Of a stretch of 37,828 nt of DNA, positions 14,476 through 22,806 are shown piece after piece. A program made the translations under genes and the position numbers. This DNA comes from a virus, in IMG/VR virus record IMGVR_UViG_3300004770_000047, positions 1 through 37,828 of that record. One strand, given 5' to 3'. Below the pieces are notes generated by a model. The model saw only the letters and a list, made by a program, of their open reading frames with translations, was not told where the DNA came from and did no database searches. The stretch's first letter is position 1. The number at the start of each line of letters is the position of its first letter.

Positions 14476-16338
14476 TCAGTTCACCGCGTTTACGCCAATA
14501 TTCGAGATGGTATAAGAGCCGGCGGAGTAGGCCGCCGCCGTCGTGACCGCAAGACGGACCCACTTGAAAGCGGTATTCGCTACCGATGCGGCATACATGC
14601 CATTCCCCGCCGCGGTCATTGTCGAACCCGAGATCGTAAACCAGTTAGTCCCGTCCATAGAACCTTGCATCGTCACGACGGGCTGTGTGGTAACGGTCGG
14701 GCTGCCGGCTAGGATCATGAAAGCCGTGACGAGTTTCGTGCCTTCGACATAAAGCGGCGTCGTCGCGCTGTTGAGGGTCGAGAGCACAAAGTTTGAGGCG
14801 GTGAGCGCCGTCGAATTGAACATCGAGGCAAGCGGGTTGGTGGCCGCATAGAAGTCGCGCGCCTGGCGCACCAAAGGCGCGGCCATTGGGGGCAATTCGA
14901 GAGCGGTGATTGTGGCCGTAACGGTGGTGGACGTTCCGCCACAAGAGAAGAAAGACCACCGTCGCCGGCCGCCGACAGGGAGCGCCGGCATGGAGACAGT
15001 GCTCGTGGTGGTGATCGGATCAGAAGTCCAAATGTCCGAGAAATTGGAACCGCCGCGGCTTTCCTGAAGAATCGCAAAGACCGCTGTCGCAGTCCCGAGC
15101 GTCAAGGTCGAAACGTTAATTTCGGCCGATACCCACGCGCCCGAGCCGGCCGCCGAAGCGATGATCGTACCGTTGACCCTGCCCGCGCCAGCAAAAGCGC
15201 CCGCGCTCACGTCGGTCTGCGAAATGGCGGTCGCCACCGAAACGCCGACTTCTTTGTTGGTCGAGCCGTTGGCGATGTTCATTTGCGGGACGGAGCCCGC
15301 AATTTGCGACAACGAAGTGACTGTGCTGACGGTCGTCAGCGTGCCCTGCGTGATCGCCGCATTGACGCCGAACACGTTTCCGGACGGAGCCGTCCCATAG
15401 GCGGTCACGGTGCCGGTAAGGGCCGTTCCCGCGTAGGACGACATGTCGCCACGAAGCGCGCCCGCTACGGTGAGCGACAAGGGTGAACTTTGAGCGGTCG
15501 TGTAGGACGGGGCGGCGGTGGTGACGGCGGCAAGCGTCAAGTTGCCATATTGGCCGGCCGTGGTCGAACCTTGAGCCGTCGAAGGCGACGTATATGCCGG
15601 ATTGGTTTGTGAGACCGCCGCGCCGGCAATGTCGAGGTTGACCGCCCCGATCAAATTGGTTCCCGAAGGAAGCGGCGCAATCAAGTCGGTATGCAACTGA
15701 TTGATGGCGGTGATCATAGTCGCCTGATTGGCTGACGTCGCCGCGCCTGCGGGGAGCGGGAGGGACGCTGCGGAGATTGCCGCTGCGCCTCCCGATACAA
15801 CGCCGGCCAGAGTCGAAAGATAGGAATTGCCCGTGGTCTGCAAAGCCGACGTAGCCGCGCCCGAGGGGAGCGGAAGAGACGCTGCGGAGATTGCCGCCGC
15901 GCCTCCCGATACAACGCCGGCTAAGGTCGAAAGATAGGAATTGCCCGTGGTCTGCAAAGCCGACGTAGCCGCGCCCGAGGGGAGCGGAAGCGTCGCCACG
16001 GAAACAGCCGCCACGCCGCCCGTCACAATTCCGGCCAGGGTCGTTAGCGCATTGTTCCCGGTGACTTGCAAAGCCGCCGTTGCCGCGCCCGAGGGAAGCG
16101 GGAGGGCGGAAGTCGAGACGGCAAGGACGCCCCCCGTGATGGCCCCGGCGATGACGGCGAGCGCATTGTTGCCCGTAGTCTGCAAAGCCGACGTAGCCGC
16201 GCCCGAGGGGAGCGGAAGCGTTTGATCCGAAGCTAGGACTACCGGAAGGCTTTCCGCCGCGCTGTTCTGGCCAGCAGGGGGGAGCGTGTTGATCGTCGTG
16301 CCGGTTCCCTGTGTGACCTGAATCGTCGGAAACGGCAT
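14476..16338 (-). CDS. Repeat-containing phage structural protein
   Basis: 620 residues. Residues 41-192 hold four in-frame copies of a 38-residue unit beginning LPLPSGAATSALQTTGN, then a partial fifth (LPLPAGAATSANQAT). This Leu-Pro-Leu-Pro-(S/T)-Gly-Ala-Ala-Thr unit is common in phage virion proteins of unclear place. The middle is Thr/Ser/Ala-rich. The C-terminal part has beta-sandwich-like segments (VVTMQGSMDGTNWFTISGS, AFKWVRLAVTTAAAYSAG), suggesting a carbohydrate-binding or decoration domain. It lies between neck and sheath genes, so a neck whisker, collar or sheath decoration is plausible. Confidence 0.75.
   Translation of the reverse strand: MPFPTIQVTQGTGTTINTLPPAGQNSAAESLPVVLASDQTLPLPSGAATSALQTTGNNALAVIAGAITGGVLAVSTSALPLPSGAATAALQVTGNNALTTLAGIVTGGVAAVSVATLPLPSGAATSALQTTGNSYLSTLAGVVSGGAAAISAASLPLPSGAATSALQTTGNSYLSTLAGVVSGGAAAISAASLPLPAGAATSANQATMITAINQLHTDLIAPLPSGTNLIGAVNLDIAGAAVSQTNPAYTSPSTAQGSTTAGQYGNLTLAAVTTAAPSYTTAQSSPLSLTVAGALRGDMSSYAGTALTGTVTAYGTAPSGNVFGVNAAITQGTLTTVSTVTSLSQIAGSVPQMNIANGSTNKEVGVSVATAISQTDVSAGAFAGAGRVNGTIIASAAGSGAWVSAEINVSTLTLGTATAVFAILQESRGGSNFSDIWTSDPITTTSTVSMPALPVGGRRRWSFFSCGGTSTTVTATITALELPPMAAPLVRQARDFYAATNPLASMFNSTALTASNFVLSTLNSATTPLYVEGTKLVTAFMILAGSPTVTTQPVVTMQGSMDGTNWFTISGSTMTAAGNGMYAASVANTAFKWVRLAVTTAAAYSAGSYTISNIGVNAVN
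15763..16218 (-). repeat. Four tandem 114-bp coding repeats
   Basis: Four head-to-tail 114-bp units (38 codons each) within the structural gene, with a 45-base partial fifth at 15718-15762. Units three and four are identical at the protein level and almost identical in DNA, so their duplication is recent; the outer two have diverged. Copy number could vary between related phages through recombination. Confidence 0.9.
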
Positions 16339-16348
16339 TTTGCGAACC

Positions 16349-16966
16349 CTAGAAAGAGATGACGGAGATCAGTGCGCTATCGTCTGCATTGGAAAAGTCG
16401 AGCTTCCCGTTGCCTACCGGGGGGTTAGGCACATACGTGGAGTCAATCTCGATCAATCCGAGGGTCAATGTAGCCGCAAAATCTTGTGGTGTCGATACAA
16501 CAGGATTTGCTTGCATGGTGAGGCTCATAATCCATCGGTCCTCCCATTGCTTTTCGCCGTTGATGAAAGGGATTTGATTGCCTTCGTCGCACCAAAGCGG
16601 CGCAACGGCATAGCCATTTGACCGCATGAATTCGGTCGCGAAAGAAGACCGCCAAAGCGTCGAAATGATCTGCGAATTGTCCGACCCCATCGACCCGTGA
16701 ACGTCGAGTTGAAAGGTCAACTGCGTGCCTTCCTCATAGGTCATCGTCGTATCGGTCGAATGCGTCCGGTCCCAATCCGCAACGGTGGTGCGGAGACGGT
16801 CCCGGCGCGCTTCGGTCATGACGACAAAGTCGGCCGCCTTGGGCTCCGGAACGCGGTTGCCTTGATTGACGAAAGCTTCGGTCCCCGAGGGGAGCACGGC
16901 CAGGAGGAAGGCCCGAAGCGCCGTGAGGCAATCGTCTTGCGTGATCGAGGGGACGAAATTGGTCAC
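16349..16966 (-). CDS. Neck/tail terminator protein (gp12-like, LIC_12616 family)
   Basis: 205 residues. The pattern ITQDDCLTALRAFLLAVLPS, TEAFVNQGNRVPEPKAADFV, VMTEARRDRLRTTVADWD, then a TYEEGTQLTFQLDVHG core is that of the phage neck terminator family. The end ITLIEIDSTY-like segment (LGLIEIDSTYVPNPP) gives the last strand. The protein caps the tail at the head-proximal end before joining. It sits after the gp10-like and closure-type genes and before the tail genes, as expected. Confidence 0.78.
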   Translation of the reverse strand: MTNFVPSITQDDCLTALRAFLLAVLPSGTEAFVNQGNRVPEPKAADFVVMTEARRDRLRTTVADWDRTHSTDTTMTYEEGTQLTFQLDVHGSMGSDNSQIISTLWRSSFATEFMRSNGYAVAPLWCDEGNQIPFINGEKQWEDRWIMSLTMQANPVVSTPQDFAATLTLGLIEIDSTYVPNPPVGNGKLDFSNADDSALISVISF

Positions 16967-17271
16967 GCGGGAACCTCGCGCTCGAAATCGCGATAGTCTT
17001 CCGGAAGGTCAGGGACAGGCTGAGGCCCGCGCAAAGCGTGATGGCAATCCGCAAGATAATCGATTTGACCATTCGTCAGAAAATAGTGACACACGCGTTC
17101 ATTTTGCCACGACAGATGAAAACTAGGTATTGCGGACATACCGTCACCCGGCGAGAAATATGTCCAGCCCCGCCCTTTGGGTAACGTGTGCAGCCGGTTG
17201 CATCCGGCACACCAATGATGATAGCCGGCGTCGCTTTCCCTGAATTTGCGCGAAATTTGCATAGCGTTCAT
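16963..17271 (-). CDS. DUF6527-like metal-binding accessory protein
   Basis: 102 residues. Features are WCAGCNRLHTLPKGRGWTYF near the N-terminus (CxxC plus His), CHYFLTNGQIDYLADCHHAL in the middle, and a short acidic end. This CHxF...G.I.fl.DC.HaL pattern is that of DUF6527, a small phage accessory protein of unknown role. The Cys/His set suggests a bound zinc. It is inserted between two neck genes and overlaps both by four bases, so it is expressed with them, although it is not an obvious virion component. Confidence 0.72.
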   Translation of the reverse strand: MNAMQISRKFRESDAGYHHWCAGCNRLHTLPKGRGWTYFSPGDGMSAIPSFHLSWQNERVCHYFLTNGQIDYLADCHHALRGPQPVPDLPEDYRDFEREVPA

Positions 17272-17678
17272 TGGGTTTGTGGCGGATTCTGCAACGTGAC
17301 CGCTACCTTACACCACCCCGACGAATCCCACCCCTCCAAAACTTGCGTCACAAGCCAGGTATCGCCCTCGCTGGCCGACGTGAGGCCGGTCGGGATCAAG
17401 AGCCAATCGCCGCCCTTCATGGCCGGCCGGTTGAGCCCTTGGACGCGCTGATTGATGTAGACCGCGCGCGAAATGCCTTGGACGTTGAGGCTGTCCATTT
17501 GCTTAAGGTCGTCGCTCGACAGAGCTTGCACCCGGAAAGTCACGCTGGCGGTCGTGGTTGTCGTCTCGACGCGGTGGCCGGCGGCGTCCGTGGCGTAGCC
17601 CGTATTCGAAACAATCGAACCGACGAAGGGCGCGTTGATGGGGTCCATCAGGGGGCCGACGATGGCGCTTAGGTTCAT
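17268..17678 (-). CDS. Conserved head-tail connector region protein
   Basis: 136 residues: a leading NLSAIVGPLMDPINAPFVGS, repeated Thr (VETTTTTASVTFRVQALSSD), DLKQMDSLNVQGISRAVYIN, GLNRPAMKGGDWLLIP, and a last TWLVTQVLEGWDSSGWCKV. This small beta-rich pattern is common in myophage neck regions, with no experimentally assigned name that I recall. The start overlaps the gp10-like gene stop by four bases. It probably contributes to head completion or the collar. Confidence 0.68.
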   Translation of the reverse strand: MNLSAIVGPLMDPINAPFVGSIVSNTGYATDAAGHRVETTTTTASVTFRVQALSSDDLKQMDSLNVQGISRAVYINQRVQGLNRPAMKGGDWLLIPTGLTSASEGDTWLVTQVLEGWDSSGWCKVAVTLQNPPQTQ

Positions 17679-18187
17679 CCGACCACCTCCGCCGGGGCGT
17701 TGGCGGTCTTGCCGCCCTTGGCCACTATAGCGCCTCCGGTCGTGACCTCATAGGAAATGCTGTTCCACATAACGGCGGTGTCGATCAGCGGCTTTTCGAA
17801 CCCTTTGCGCTCGATGGTGATAGGCGACAGGGGCGGCGCGTTGGTGTCGCGGATCGATTGCCGAAGCTGGCCGGCGATGCCTTCGCCCATGAGCTCCAAG
17901 CTCTTGCCGATGTTGTAATCCTGAAGCTTCAAAATGTTCGCCAGGCTATCGCCCCACTTCGGCGATTTGGCGGCCACCATGTTCGAAAAGAATGGGCGTG
18001 GCGGAATGCCGCGTGCCGGCGCACCGAAGTTCTGGACGGCGGCCACCATGGCGACGCTTGTCCCGTCCGGGTAGGTGGCGTCTTCCAGAAAGCCGACGCG
18101 AAGTTCACCCGGTTGCGCCAGGCGAGCCCCGAGCTCCGCCAGCGCCTTAGCGAGCGCGTCGCCACCTACCAACGTCGCGGCGGACAT
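17675..18187 (-). CDS. HK97 gp10-like tail completion/minor structural protein
   Basis: 170 residues. The pattern ALAKALAELGARLAQPGELR, GFLEDATYPDGTSVAMVAAV, QNFGAPARGIPPRPFFSNMV, then EGIAGQLRQSIRDTNAPPLS with a late PLIDTAVMWNSISYEV is that of gp10-like phage morphogenesis proteins. Most known members act at the head-tail joint or in tail completion. The start overlaps the DUF4054 gene by 22 bases. Confidence 0.78.
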   Translation of the reverse strand: MSAATLVGGDALAKALAELGARLAQPGELRVGFLEDATYPDGTSVAMVAAVQNFGAPARGIPPRPFFSNMVAAKSPKWGDSLANILKLQDYNIGKSLELMGEGIAGQLRQSIRDTNAPPLSPITIERKGFEKPLIDTAVMWNSISYEVTTGGAIVAKGGKTANAPAEVVG

Positions 18188-18597
18188 GCGGGGCCAGACA
18201 TTCCCGGCACATACTGGAAGGTGCGAAGTTGCCGCGTCATGTTCCAGTAAGTCGCACCGTATTGGGTTTGATTATACCAGGCCGCCGCTTGCGGGCCGTT
18301 GTATTCCGCCGACATATTGACGGAACCTTGCCCGGCCGACGAAATGCGCCCGACGACGCGCGATTGCGCTTGCACAGTCGAGCCGAAATAGAGTTGCGCC
18401 AGGTGCGCCGTCAAATGCCAGAGATACCGAAGGCGGGGGAGATAGGTCGCCGGATCGCAGGGCGCAAGCGATGCGTCCGTATTGTCGAGGATCATAGTCG
18501 CGTCGGTGAAACAGTCGTTCACTTCGTCGTCAGACACATTCGAGAATTCAGGGAACCGAACGCGCCAGTCCGCGACGACGAAGACCGCGACAGTCAT
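18166..18597 (-). CDS. DUF4054 head-tail connector protein
   Basis: 143 residues from ATG at 18597; the longer reading to 18783 would lie inside the previous gene. It starts MTVAVFVVADWRVRFPEFSN, then VSDDEVNDCFTDATMILDN, LRYLWHLTAHLAQLYFGS, GRISSAGQGSVNMSAEY, and AAAWYNQTQYGATYWNMTRQ. This D-W-R-x-x-F-P-E-F and Q-T-x-Y-G-x-x-Y-W pattern is diagnostic of DUF4054, an adaptor placed after the major capsid gene in phages of this type. Confidence 0.85.
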   Translation of the reverse strand: MTVAVFVVADWRVRFPEFSNVSDDEVNDCFTDATMILDNTDASLAPCDPATYLPRLRYLWHLTAHLAQLYFGSTVQAQSRVVGRISSAGQGSVNMSAEYNGPQAAAWYNQTQYGATYWNMTRQLRTFQYVPGMSGPACPPRRW

Positions 18598-18601
18598 GAC
18601 G

Positions 18602-18991
18602 TCAGTTGCGCGGAACGTCGAGCGGAACCACCTTGCCGGTCGGGTCGGGCTTTTCCGGATTGATCGGTTCCAGCCCCGACTTGAGGTCTTTCCGCTCGCG
18701 AGCCATCGCCTTGGAATCGGCTTCCTTGGCTTGGGCAAAAATAAGCCCATTGGCAACGGGGCCGTAATGCTCATTCTCCGCAATCCAGGCGTCCCAGAAG
18801 TCCTTGGGAATGCCGTGCGTCAGACCGTAGGTGAAAGCCACGTCGTGAGCTTCAACGTTGAGCTCGCGGTTGTTCGCGTCCACGCGGCGACGCGCGCCGT
18901 TGAGCGTAAAGCGGACCTTGGGCTGACCTTCCCGAGCGATCTCCATATGAAGACCGTTCGGGAGTTTGCAAGCGACGGTGACGGTTTGCAT
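18602..18991 (-). CDS. Conserved phage hypothetical downstream of the capsid
   Basis: 129 residues from ATG at 18991, with GGAG about 14 bases upstream; the longer ORF start lies inside the capsid gene. The N-terminal strand (QTVTVACKLPNGLHMEIARE) is followed by EAHDVAFTYGLTHGIPKDFW, DAWIAENEHYGPVANGLIFA, and a Lys/Glu/Pro-rich charged end. Genes of this shape commonly sit between capsid and DUF4054 genes, with no assigned function that I know. The start codon overlaps the capsid gene end slightly (its stop is at 19000). Confidence 0.7.
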   Translation of the reverse strand: MQTVTVACKLPNGLHMEIAREGQPKVRFTLNGARRRVDANNRELNVEAHDVAFTYGLTHGIPKDFWDAWIAENEHYGPVANGLIFAQAKEADSKAMARERKDLKSGLEPINPEKPDPTGKVVPLDVPRN

Positions 18992-18999
18992 GTGGTCGA

Positions 19000-20055
19000 T
19001 CAGACTCCGAGCATGGAAGCGATGCCGAAAGGCTGCTTCAGGATGAAACCCCACGTCCCTTGAGACTTCTTTTGAGCCCAGGCGGAAAGGTCGGGAATCA
19101 CGGCGTGGGCGCGCATCTTTTCCGTGAAAGCGCACACGCCGGTGTCTTGGCCCTCCGCGCTGTCAAGGATCAGTTGCACCACGTTGCCGGCGGCCGTCGC
19201 GTAATGCGTCGCGGTCTTAACTTTGATATTCGGGAAATTCTTTTTGAGCAGGTCGGCAACGTTGACGTTGAAGCTATTGGTGGCCGTCAGCGCAACTTGC
19301 GAAGCCGGCGACAGCGCCAGCGTCATTTGCGCGTCGAGCGACGCAATGTCCGGAGCCTGCACTTGCAGTTGCGAGAACAGCGATTGAATGTCGGTGAAGA
19401 CTTCATTCGCGGTCGCCGTGACCACGCCGGCGGTGATCCATGGGCCATGCGCATTCGACCCATAAACCTTCGGACCGGGCTGAAGCGAGGCGGTCAGGTT
19501 CGGATCGTTGAGGATGCCATAGTTGGCCAGGCCGGCGACGCCGAAGAAATAGCTGTTGTTTTGGAATTTGTCCAAAACCATAGCCGAAGCGATGGACTTT
19601 TGCGCGGCCCATCCGATCTTGGCGAGACCCATGCGTTCGACTTCGCGTTCGCCCCACTGAGTTACCGTCTGGTAATGGTAGCTTTGGCGTTGCGGGAAGT
19701 TCACGTTCGCGCCGCTTGAACCGTTGGTCGAATAGTCGCCATAGGACGACGTTTCGCCGGTGTTTTCCACGACGGGGAAGGCTGCGGTGTCGGTCAGCCA
19801 ATCGCCCTTTTTGGCTTCGCCGAAAATCTCCGCCGCCTTGTTTGGCGTCACCAGAACCCGAATGATCTCCGGATCGGTGTAGACGGTGAGCCAATTCGGA
19901 ATGCCCGCGTTGGACGTGGTGACAAGCGTCGGTTGCGCGTCGAACGCAAAGGCCGAGTCGTTGGCGAAGCCCTCCGGGATGTAGTCGAACGTCTCGGGCG
20001 GGAAGTGAATGCCGTAGTCTCGGGCGAGAGCGGCAAATTCAGGATTGCGGCGCAT
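19000..20055 (-). CDS. Major capsid protein (DUF2184 type)
   Basis: 351 residues. Recognisable segments: FAALARDYGIHFPPETFDYI, IPNWLTVYTDPEIIRVLVTP, KAAEIFGEAKKGDWLTDTAA, FPVVENTGETSSYGDYSTNG, and VTQWGEREVERMGLAKIGWA. The C-terminal part (LDSAEGQDTGVCAFTEKMRA, SQGTWGFILKQPFGIASMLG) is the usual end of DUF2184 capsids. It is an HK97-fold shell protein, preceded by cement and protease/scaffold genes and followed by connector genes. Confidence 0.92.
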   Translation of the reverse strand: MRRNPEFAALARDYGIHFPPETFDYIPEGFANDSAFAFDAQPTLVTTSNAGIPNWLTVYTDPEIIRVLVTPNKAAEIFGEAKKGDWLTDTAAFPVVENTGETSSYGDYSTNGSSGANVNFPQRQSYHYQTVTQWGEREVERMGLAKIGWAAQKSIASAMVLDKFQNNSYFFGVAGLANYGILNDPNLTASLQPGPKVYGSNAHGPWITAGVVTATANEVFTDIQSLFSQLQVQAPDIASLDAQMTLALSPASQVALTATNSFNVNVADLLKKNFPNIKVKTATHYATAAGNVVQLILDSAEGQDTGVCAFTEKMRAHAVIPDLSAWAQKKSQGTWGFILKQPFGIASMLGV

Positions 20056-20067
20056 GGGTTTTCCTTA

Positions 20068-20988
20068 TCAGCCGAGAGCGCGAGACGACATCTTGACAAG
20101 CTCGCCAGCAAGGGCGGAGCTCCGCGCATACCATTTCGTCTCGATTGCCGAGGTGGCCGAAATGGTCGTGCTACTGGCCGTTTGCGAGACGGAGACGGCG
20201 TAAGTGCCGGTCTGGCCTGCGCCGGTCAAGAATTGCGAGATGTAAGTGCCGGCGGTCACGCCGGAACCCGACAGGACGTCGCCCACGGCCAGGGCTCCGG
20301 AGCTTACCGCCGTGACGGTGAGCGTGCCATACGCGCCGCTGACGGTCGTGCTGGCCACGGTCTGCGGCGTGTCCACCTGATAGGTGCCGACGCCCCCGGC
20401 GGTGCCGGTAAGCTGCGCCGAGACCTTGGTGCCCGACACGACGCCGGTGCCCGAGATGGTCGCACCGTTGACGACAGTGCCCGAGCCAACCGCCGTGACC
20501 GATAGGACGTTGCCCGCGATGGAGCCGGTGACGGAGAAGGTCGAGGCCGCGATAGAGCCTGTCGTGCTTGCGCCGGTCGGCGGCGAGCCTGCGGCGGCGA
20601 ACGTGACCGCCCCGGTGACATAATTGGCGTATGCCTTCATGCCGATAGTGACCGGGGTCGAGCCCGAATTGGTAACCCAAAAATCGCCGGTGTCGAAGAT
20701 CGTGCAGGGGAAGCCCGCCGGAATGACGCTCGACCCTTCGGCAAGGAAGGTGGTGATCAGCGCGTTGCCCGGAATGCGCGGCACGAAGCCCGTCGGAAGA
20801 CCATACCCGGCATTTGACGCGGTCGTGCCGGTCGGGTCCGACCAAGCGAAGCGGCCCACGGTAAGGCCGCCCGTCGCGGTGACGAATTGACCCCCGCCCG
20901 CCGGCGCAACGGCGCGAGGATTGGCGGAAGCGAAGTCACCCGCGACAGCGAAGGCCGGGTTGACGTTGACTTGCGTTTGAAAGCTCAT
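20068..20988 (-). CDS. Head decoration/structural cement protein
   Basis: 306 residues. The N-terminal part ([60 protein letters not shown]) is the pattern of phage structural cement proteins encoded just before DUF2184 capsids. Residues about 150-270 hold two related Gly/Ser/Thr-rich modules ([20 protein letters not shown] with [11 protein letters not shown], and [20 protein letters not shown] with [12 protein letters not shown]). These break the domain before the final [20 protein letters not shown]. They probably project from the capsid surface. Confidence 0.8.
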   Translation of the reverse strand: MSFQTQVNVNPAFAVAGDFASANPRAVAPAGGGQFVTATGGLTVGRFAWSDPTGTTASNAGYGLPTGFVPRIPGNALITTFLAEGSSVIPAGFPCTIFDTGDFWVTNSGSTPVTIGMKAYANYVTGAVTFAAAGSPPTGASTTGSIAASTFSVTGSIAGNVLSVTAVGSGTVVNGATISGTGVVSGTKVSAQLTGTAGGVGTYQVDTPQTVASTTVSGAYGTLTVTAVSSGALAVGDVLSGSGVTAGTYISQFLTGAGQTGTYAVSVSQTASSTTISATSAIETKWYARSSALAGELVKMSSRALG

Positions 20989-21000
20989 CGGAAGCGGCCC

Positions 21001-22335
21001 TTATGCGGTCTTGAGGGGGCGCGCTTCGGGGAAGCGCTTGCGGTAGGACGTGGCCGAAGCGGCGTCCAGGGCGACACGGGGCGCGGCGGCGGCGGGCGTC
21101 GAGCCAGGCTTGGGGCAGAGCGCCAGCATGTGCGGAAGCGCACTGTCCGGGGCCGTGGCGTGCTCGACGCCGACGGCGTCAAGAGCGAGCCGGTAATAGT
21201 CGGCCGCACTGTCCATCGCTACGGCGATTTCGCCGACGTAGGGGCGCACGGCGATTTCCGCTTGGCGGATTTCATTCATGTGCCGCATGACTGCCTTGGC
21301 GTCCATGGCGGGTTGATCGTCCTTCTGCTTGGTAAGGCCCACGACGTCGCCCTTCTTTTCGGGCTCCATGGCCGGGTCGGCGTCCTTCGCCGGTTCCTCG
21401 CCCGAGGTCATCTTGGCCAATTCGGCCATGTCTTCGTCGGACAGCTTGCCCTTGAGCCAGGCCATGACCTGAGCCATTTTGTCGCCTTCGGCGTCCACGG
21501 CTGGCGGTTCGTCCATTTCGTCGCCGTCGGGCTCCATGCCGTTGCCCGAGACCGCGCCGATCACTTTGATGATGTCGTCAACGTCAAGACCTTCGTCCGC
21601 GGCCAGCTTGGGCGCGACGGCGTCAAGAATGCGTTGGGGAAGCCGCTTCGTGGTCACGCCGTAATTTCGGGCGTTGACGCCGACAAGATACGGAGCCGGC
21701 GAGAACTTGGCGTCGGCCGCCAGTTTCGGGGCGATCAGCGCGGTAAGAGCCCCCTGGAGCATCAGCGCGCGACGTGACTTCAGCATAGAGAACCCCTCTG
21801 GCATTGCGTCGCTAACGACGACGTCGGACCCGGCGCGACCTTCGGTCACAAGAGCGACGTGATTTCCGACAATATTGCGCATGACGCCGTCGAAATGCAA
21901 GCCCTCGTATGTGCCAGGCGTCATATCCGCCACATATCGGTAGCTTGCCGACAATTCTTGTTGCTCTTGCGTCTCGATGCCGTCGATGGCGGGTTGCGCC
22001 CACACTACCAGGCTGTTGCGTAAATACGGCGCGGCAAACTGCGCATCGGTCCCGAGCGAGCCAACCACCAAGTCGGGCATGTGCTCCTCCGCGCTGACCG
22101 GAACATGGCGCGAGAGCAGCGGGAGATTGTTGAACGTCGGCGCGGCTTTTGCGAGCTCATCCGGGTCGCGGAGCAAATGATACACCTTGGCAGGCTCTAG
22201 CCCGAGCTTGTCCGCGTCAGGAATCTCTCGCCCGTAGTAGGGCGAAACCATGGCTTTGGAGATGTTCGACACGCGAACGTGCAAGCGACCGTCGGCGTCG
22301 TAGCTTCGGGCAGACTTGTCGAACGCAAACCGCAT
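21001..22335 (-). CDS. DUF2213 prohead protease/scaffold protein
   Basis: 444 residues. Residues about 1-180 match the DUF2213 pattern: RSYDADGRLHVRVSNISKAM, PTFNNLPLLSRHVPVSAEE, then QQELSASYRYVADMTPGTYE and NIVGNHVALVTEGRAGSDV. A Ser (ELSASY) and a His (GNHVAL) fit the Ser-His pair of prohead proteases. The C-terminal half is acidic, with Glu/Lys/Ala-rich helices (about 250-350), and ends TSYRKRFPEARPL, suggesting a fused scaffold. It would guide and then process capsid assembly. It starts two bases after the preceding gene. Confidence 0.82.
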   Translation of the reverse strand: MRFAFDKSARSYDADGRLHVRVSNISKAMVSPYYGREIPDADKLGLEPAKVYHLLRDPDELAKAAPTFNNLPLLSRHVPVSAEEHMPDLVVGSLGTDAQFAAPYLRNSLVVWAQPAIDGIETQEQQELSASYRYVADMTPGTYEGLHFDGVMRNIVGNHVALVTEGRAGSDVVVSDAMPEGFSMLKSRRALMLQGALTALIAPKLAADAKFSPAPYLVGVNARNYGVTTKRLPQRILDAVAPKLAADEGLDVDDIIKVIGAVSGNGMEPDGDEMDEPPAVDAEGDKMAQVMAWLKGKLSDEDMAELAKMTSGEEPAKDADPAMEPEKKGDVVGLTKQKDDQPAMDAKAVMRHMNEIRQAEIAVRPYVGEIAVAMDSAADYYRLALDAVGVEHATAPDSALPHMLALCPKPGSTPAAAAPRVALDAASATSYRKRFPEARPLKTA

Positions 22336-22337
22336 GA

Positions 22338-22745
22338 TCAGGCCGCCGGGGGCGTTTCTTCGGACGGCGGGGGAGGGGCGGTGAAACGGCCGTCGATTTC
22401 GGGGCCGCCAGCCGACGCCGGGTCCGTGCCGGCGACGATCTTTTCCATGGCCGCGCCGACTTCAGAAGCTCGCTGGCTCTTGCCCATGAACCCATGCGCA
22501 ACAAACAGGTAGCCCACTTGTGCGCAAGCGGTGGCGACAGCGACAAGATCAGGCCCAGACAGGCTCTTGTCCTGCTTCACGGCGGCGTAGAGTGTTTCGA
22601 AGCTGTCGTTGATCATTTCGAGCGTCGGGCGGCCATAGGCCAGGCCCTCGATAAACGCGCTCTTGTGCGGTTCCGAGAGAACATTGCGCACGTCGGAAAT
22701 GCCGTTAAGGGTCGCAAAACCGTCAGGGCTAACAGAGATGGTCAC
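22338..22745 (-). CDS. Hypothetical protein upstream of the prohead protease
   Basis: 135 residues from GTG at 22745, chosen because GGAG lies about ten bases upstream; an in-frame ATG at 22826 would overlap the fibre gene. The chain has a short strand start (VTISVSPDGFATLNGISDVR), a helical middle (FIEGLAYGRPTLEMINDSFE, LSGPDLVAVATACAQVGYLF), and a Pro-rich end. No family is recognised. Its place between the fibre block and the capsid genes suggests a virion assembly role but does not prove it. Confidence 0.65.
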   Translation of the reverse strand: MTISVSPDGFATLNGISDVRNVLSEPHKSAFIEGLAYGRPTLEMINDSFETLYAAVKQDKSLSGPDLVAVATACAQVGYLFVAHGFMGKSQRASEVGAAMEKIVAGTDPASAGGPEIDGRFTAPPPPSEETPPAA

Positions 22746-22806
22746 GGGGTTGTCTCCGGGTAATTCGAAACCTTGTCGGAAAGGTAGCGCAAAGCGCGCG
22801 GCCCGT

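Noticed and set aside
15718-16218. Regular spaced repeats resembling a CRISPR array
   Set aside because: Units are 114 bp, contiguous, in frame and translate to a 38-residue protein repeat; no spacers.
20887-21777. Plus-strand ORF of 296 codons opposite cement and DUF2213 genes
   Set aside because: His/Gly/Val/Phe-rich shadow of well-supported structural genes; no motif, no ribosome binding site, spans two opposite-strand genes.
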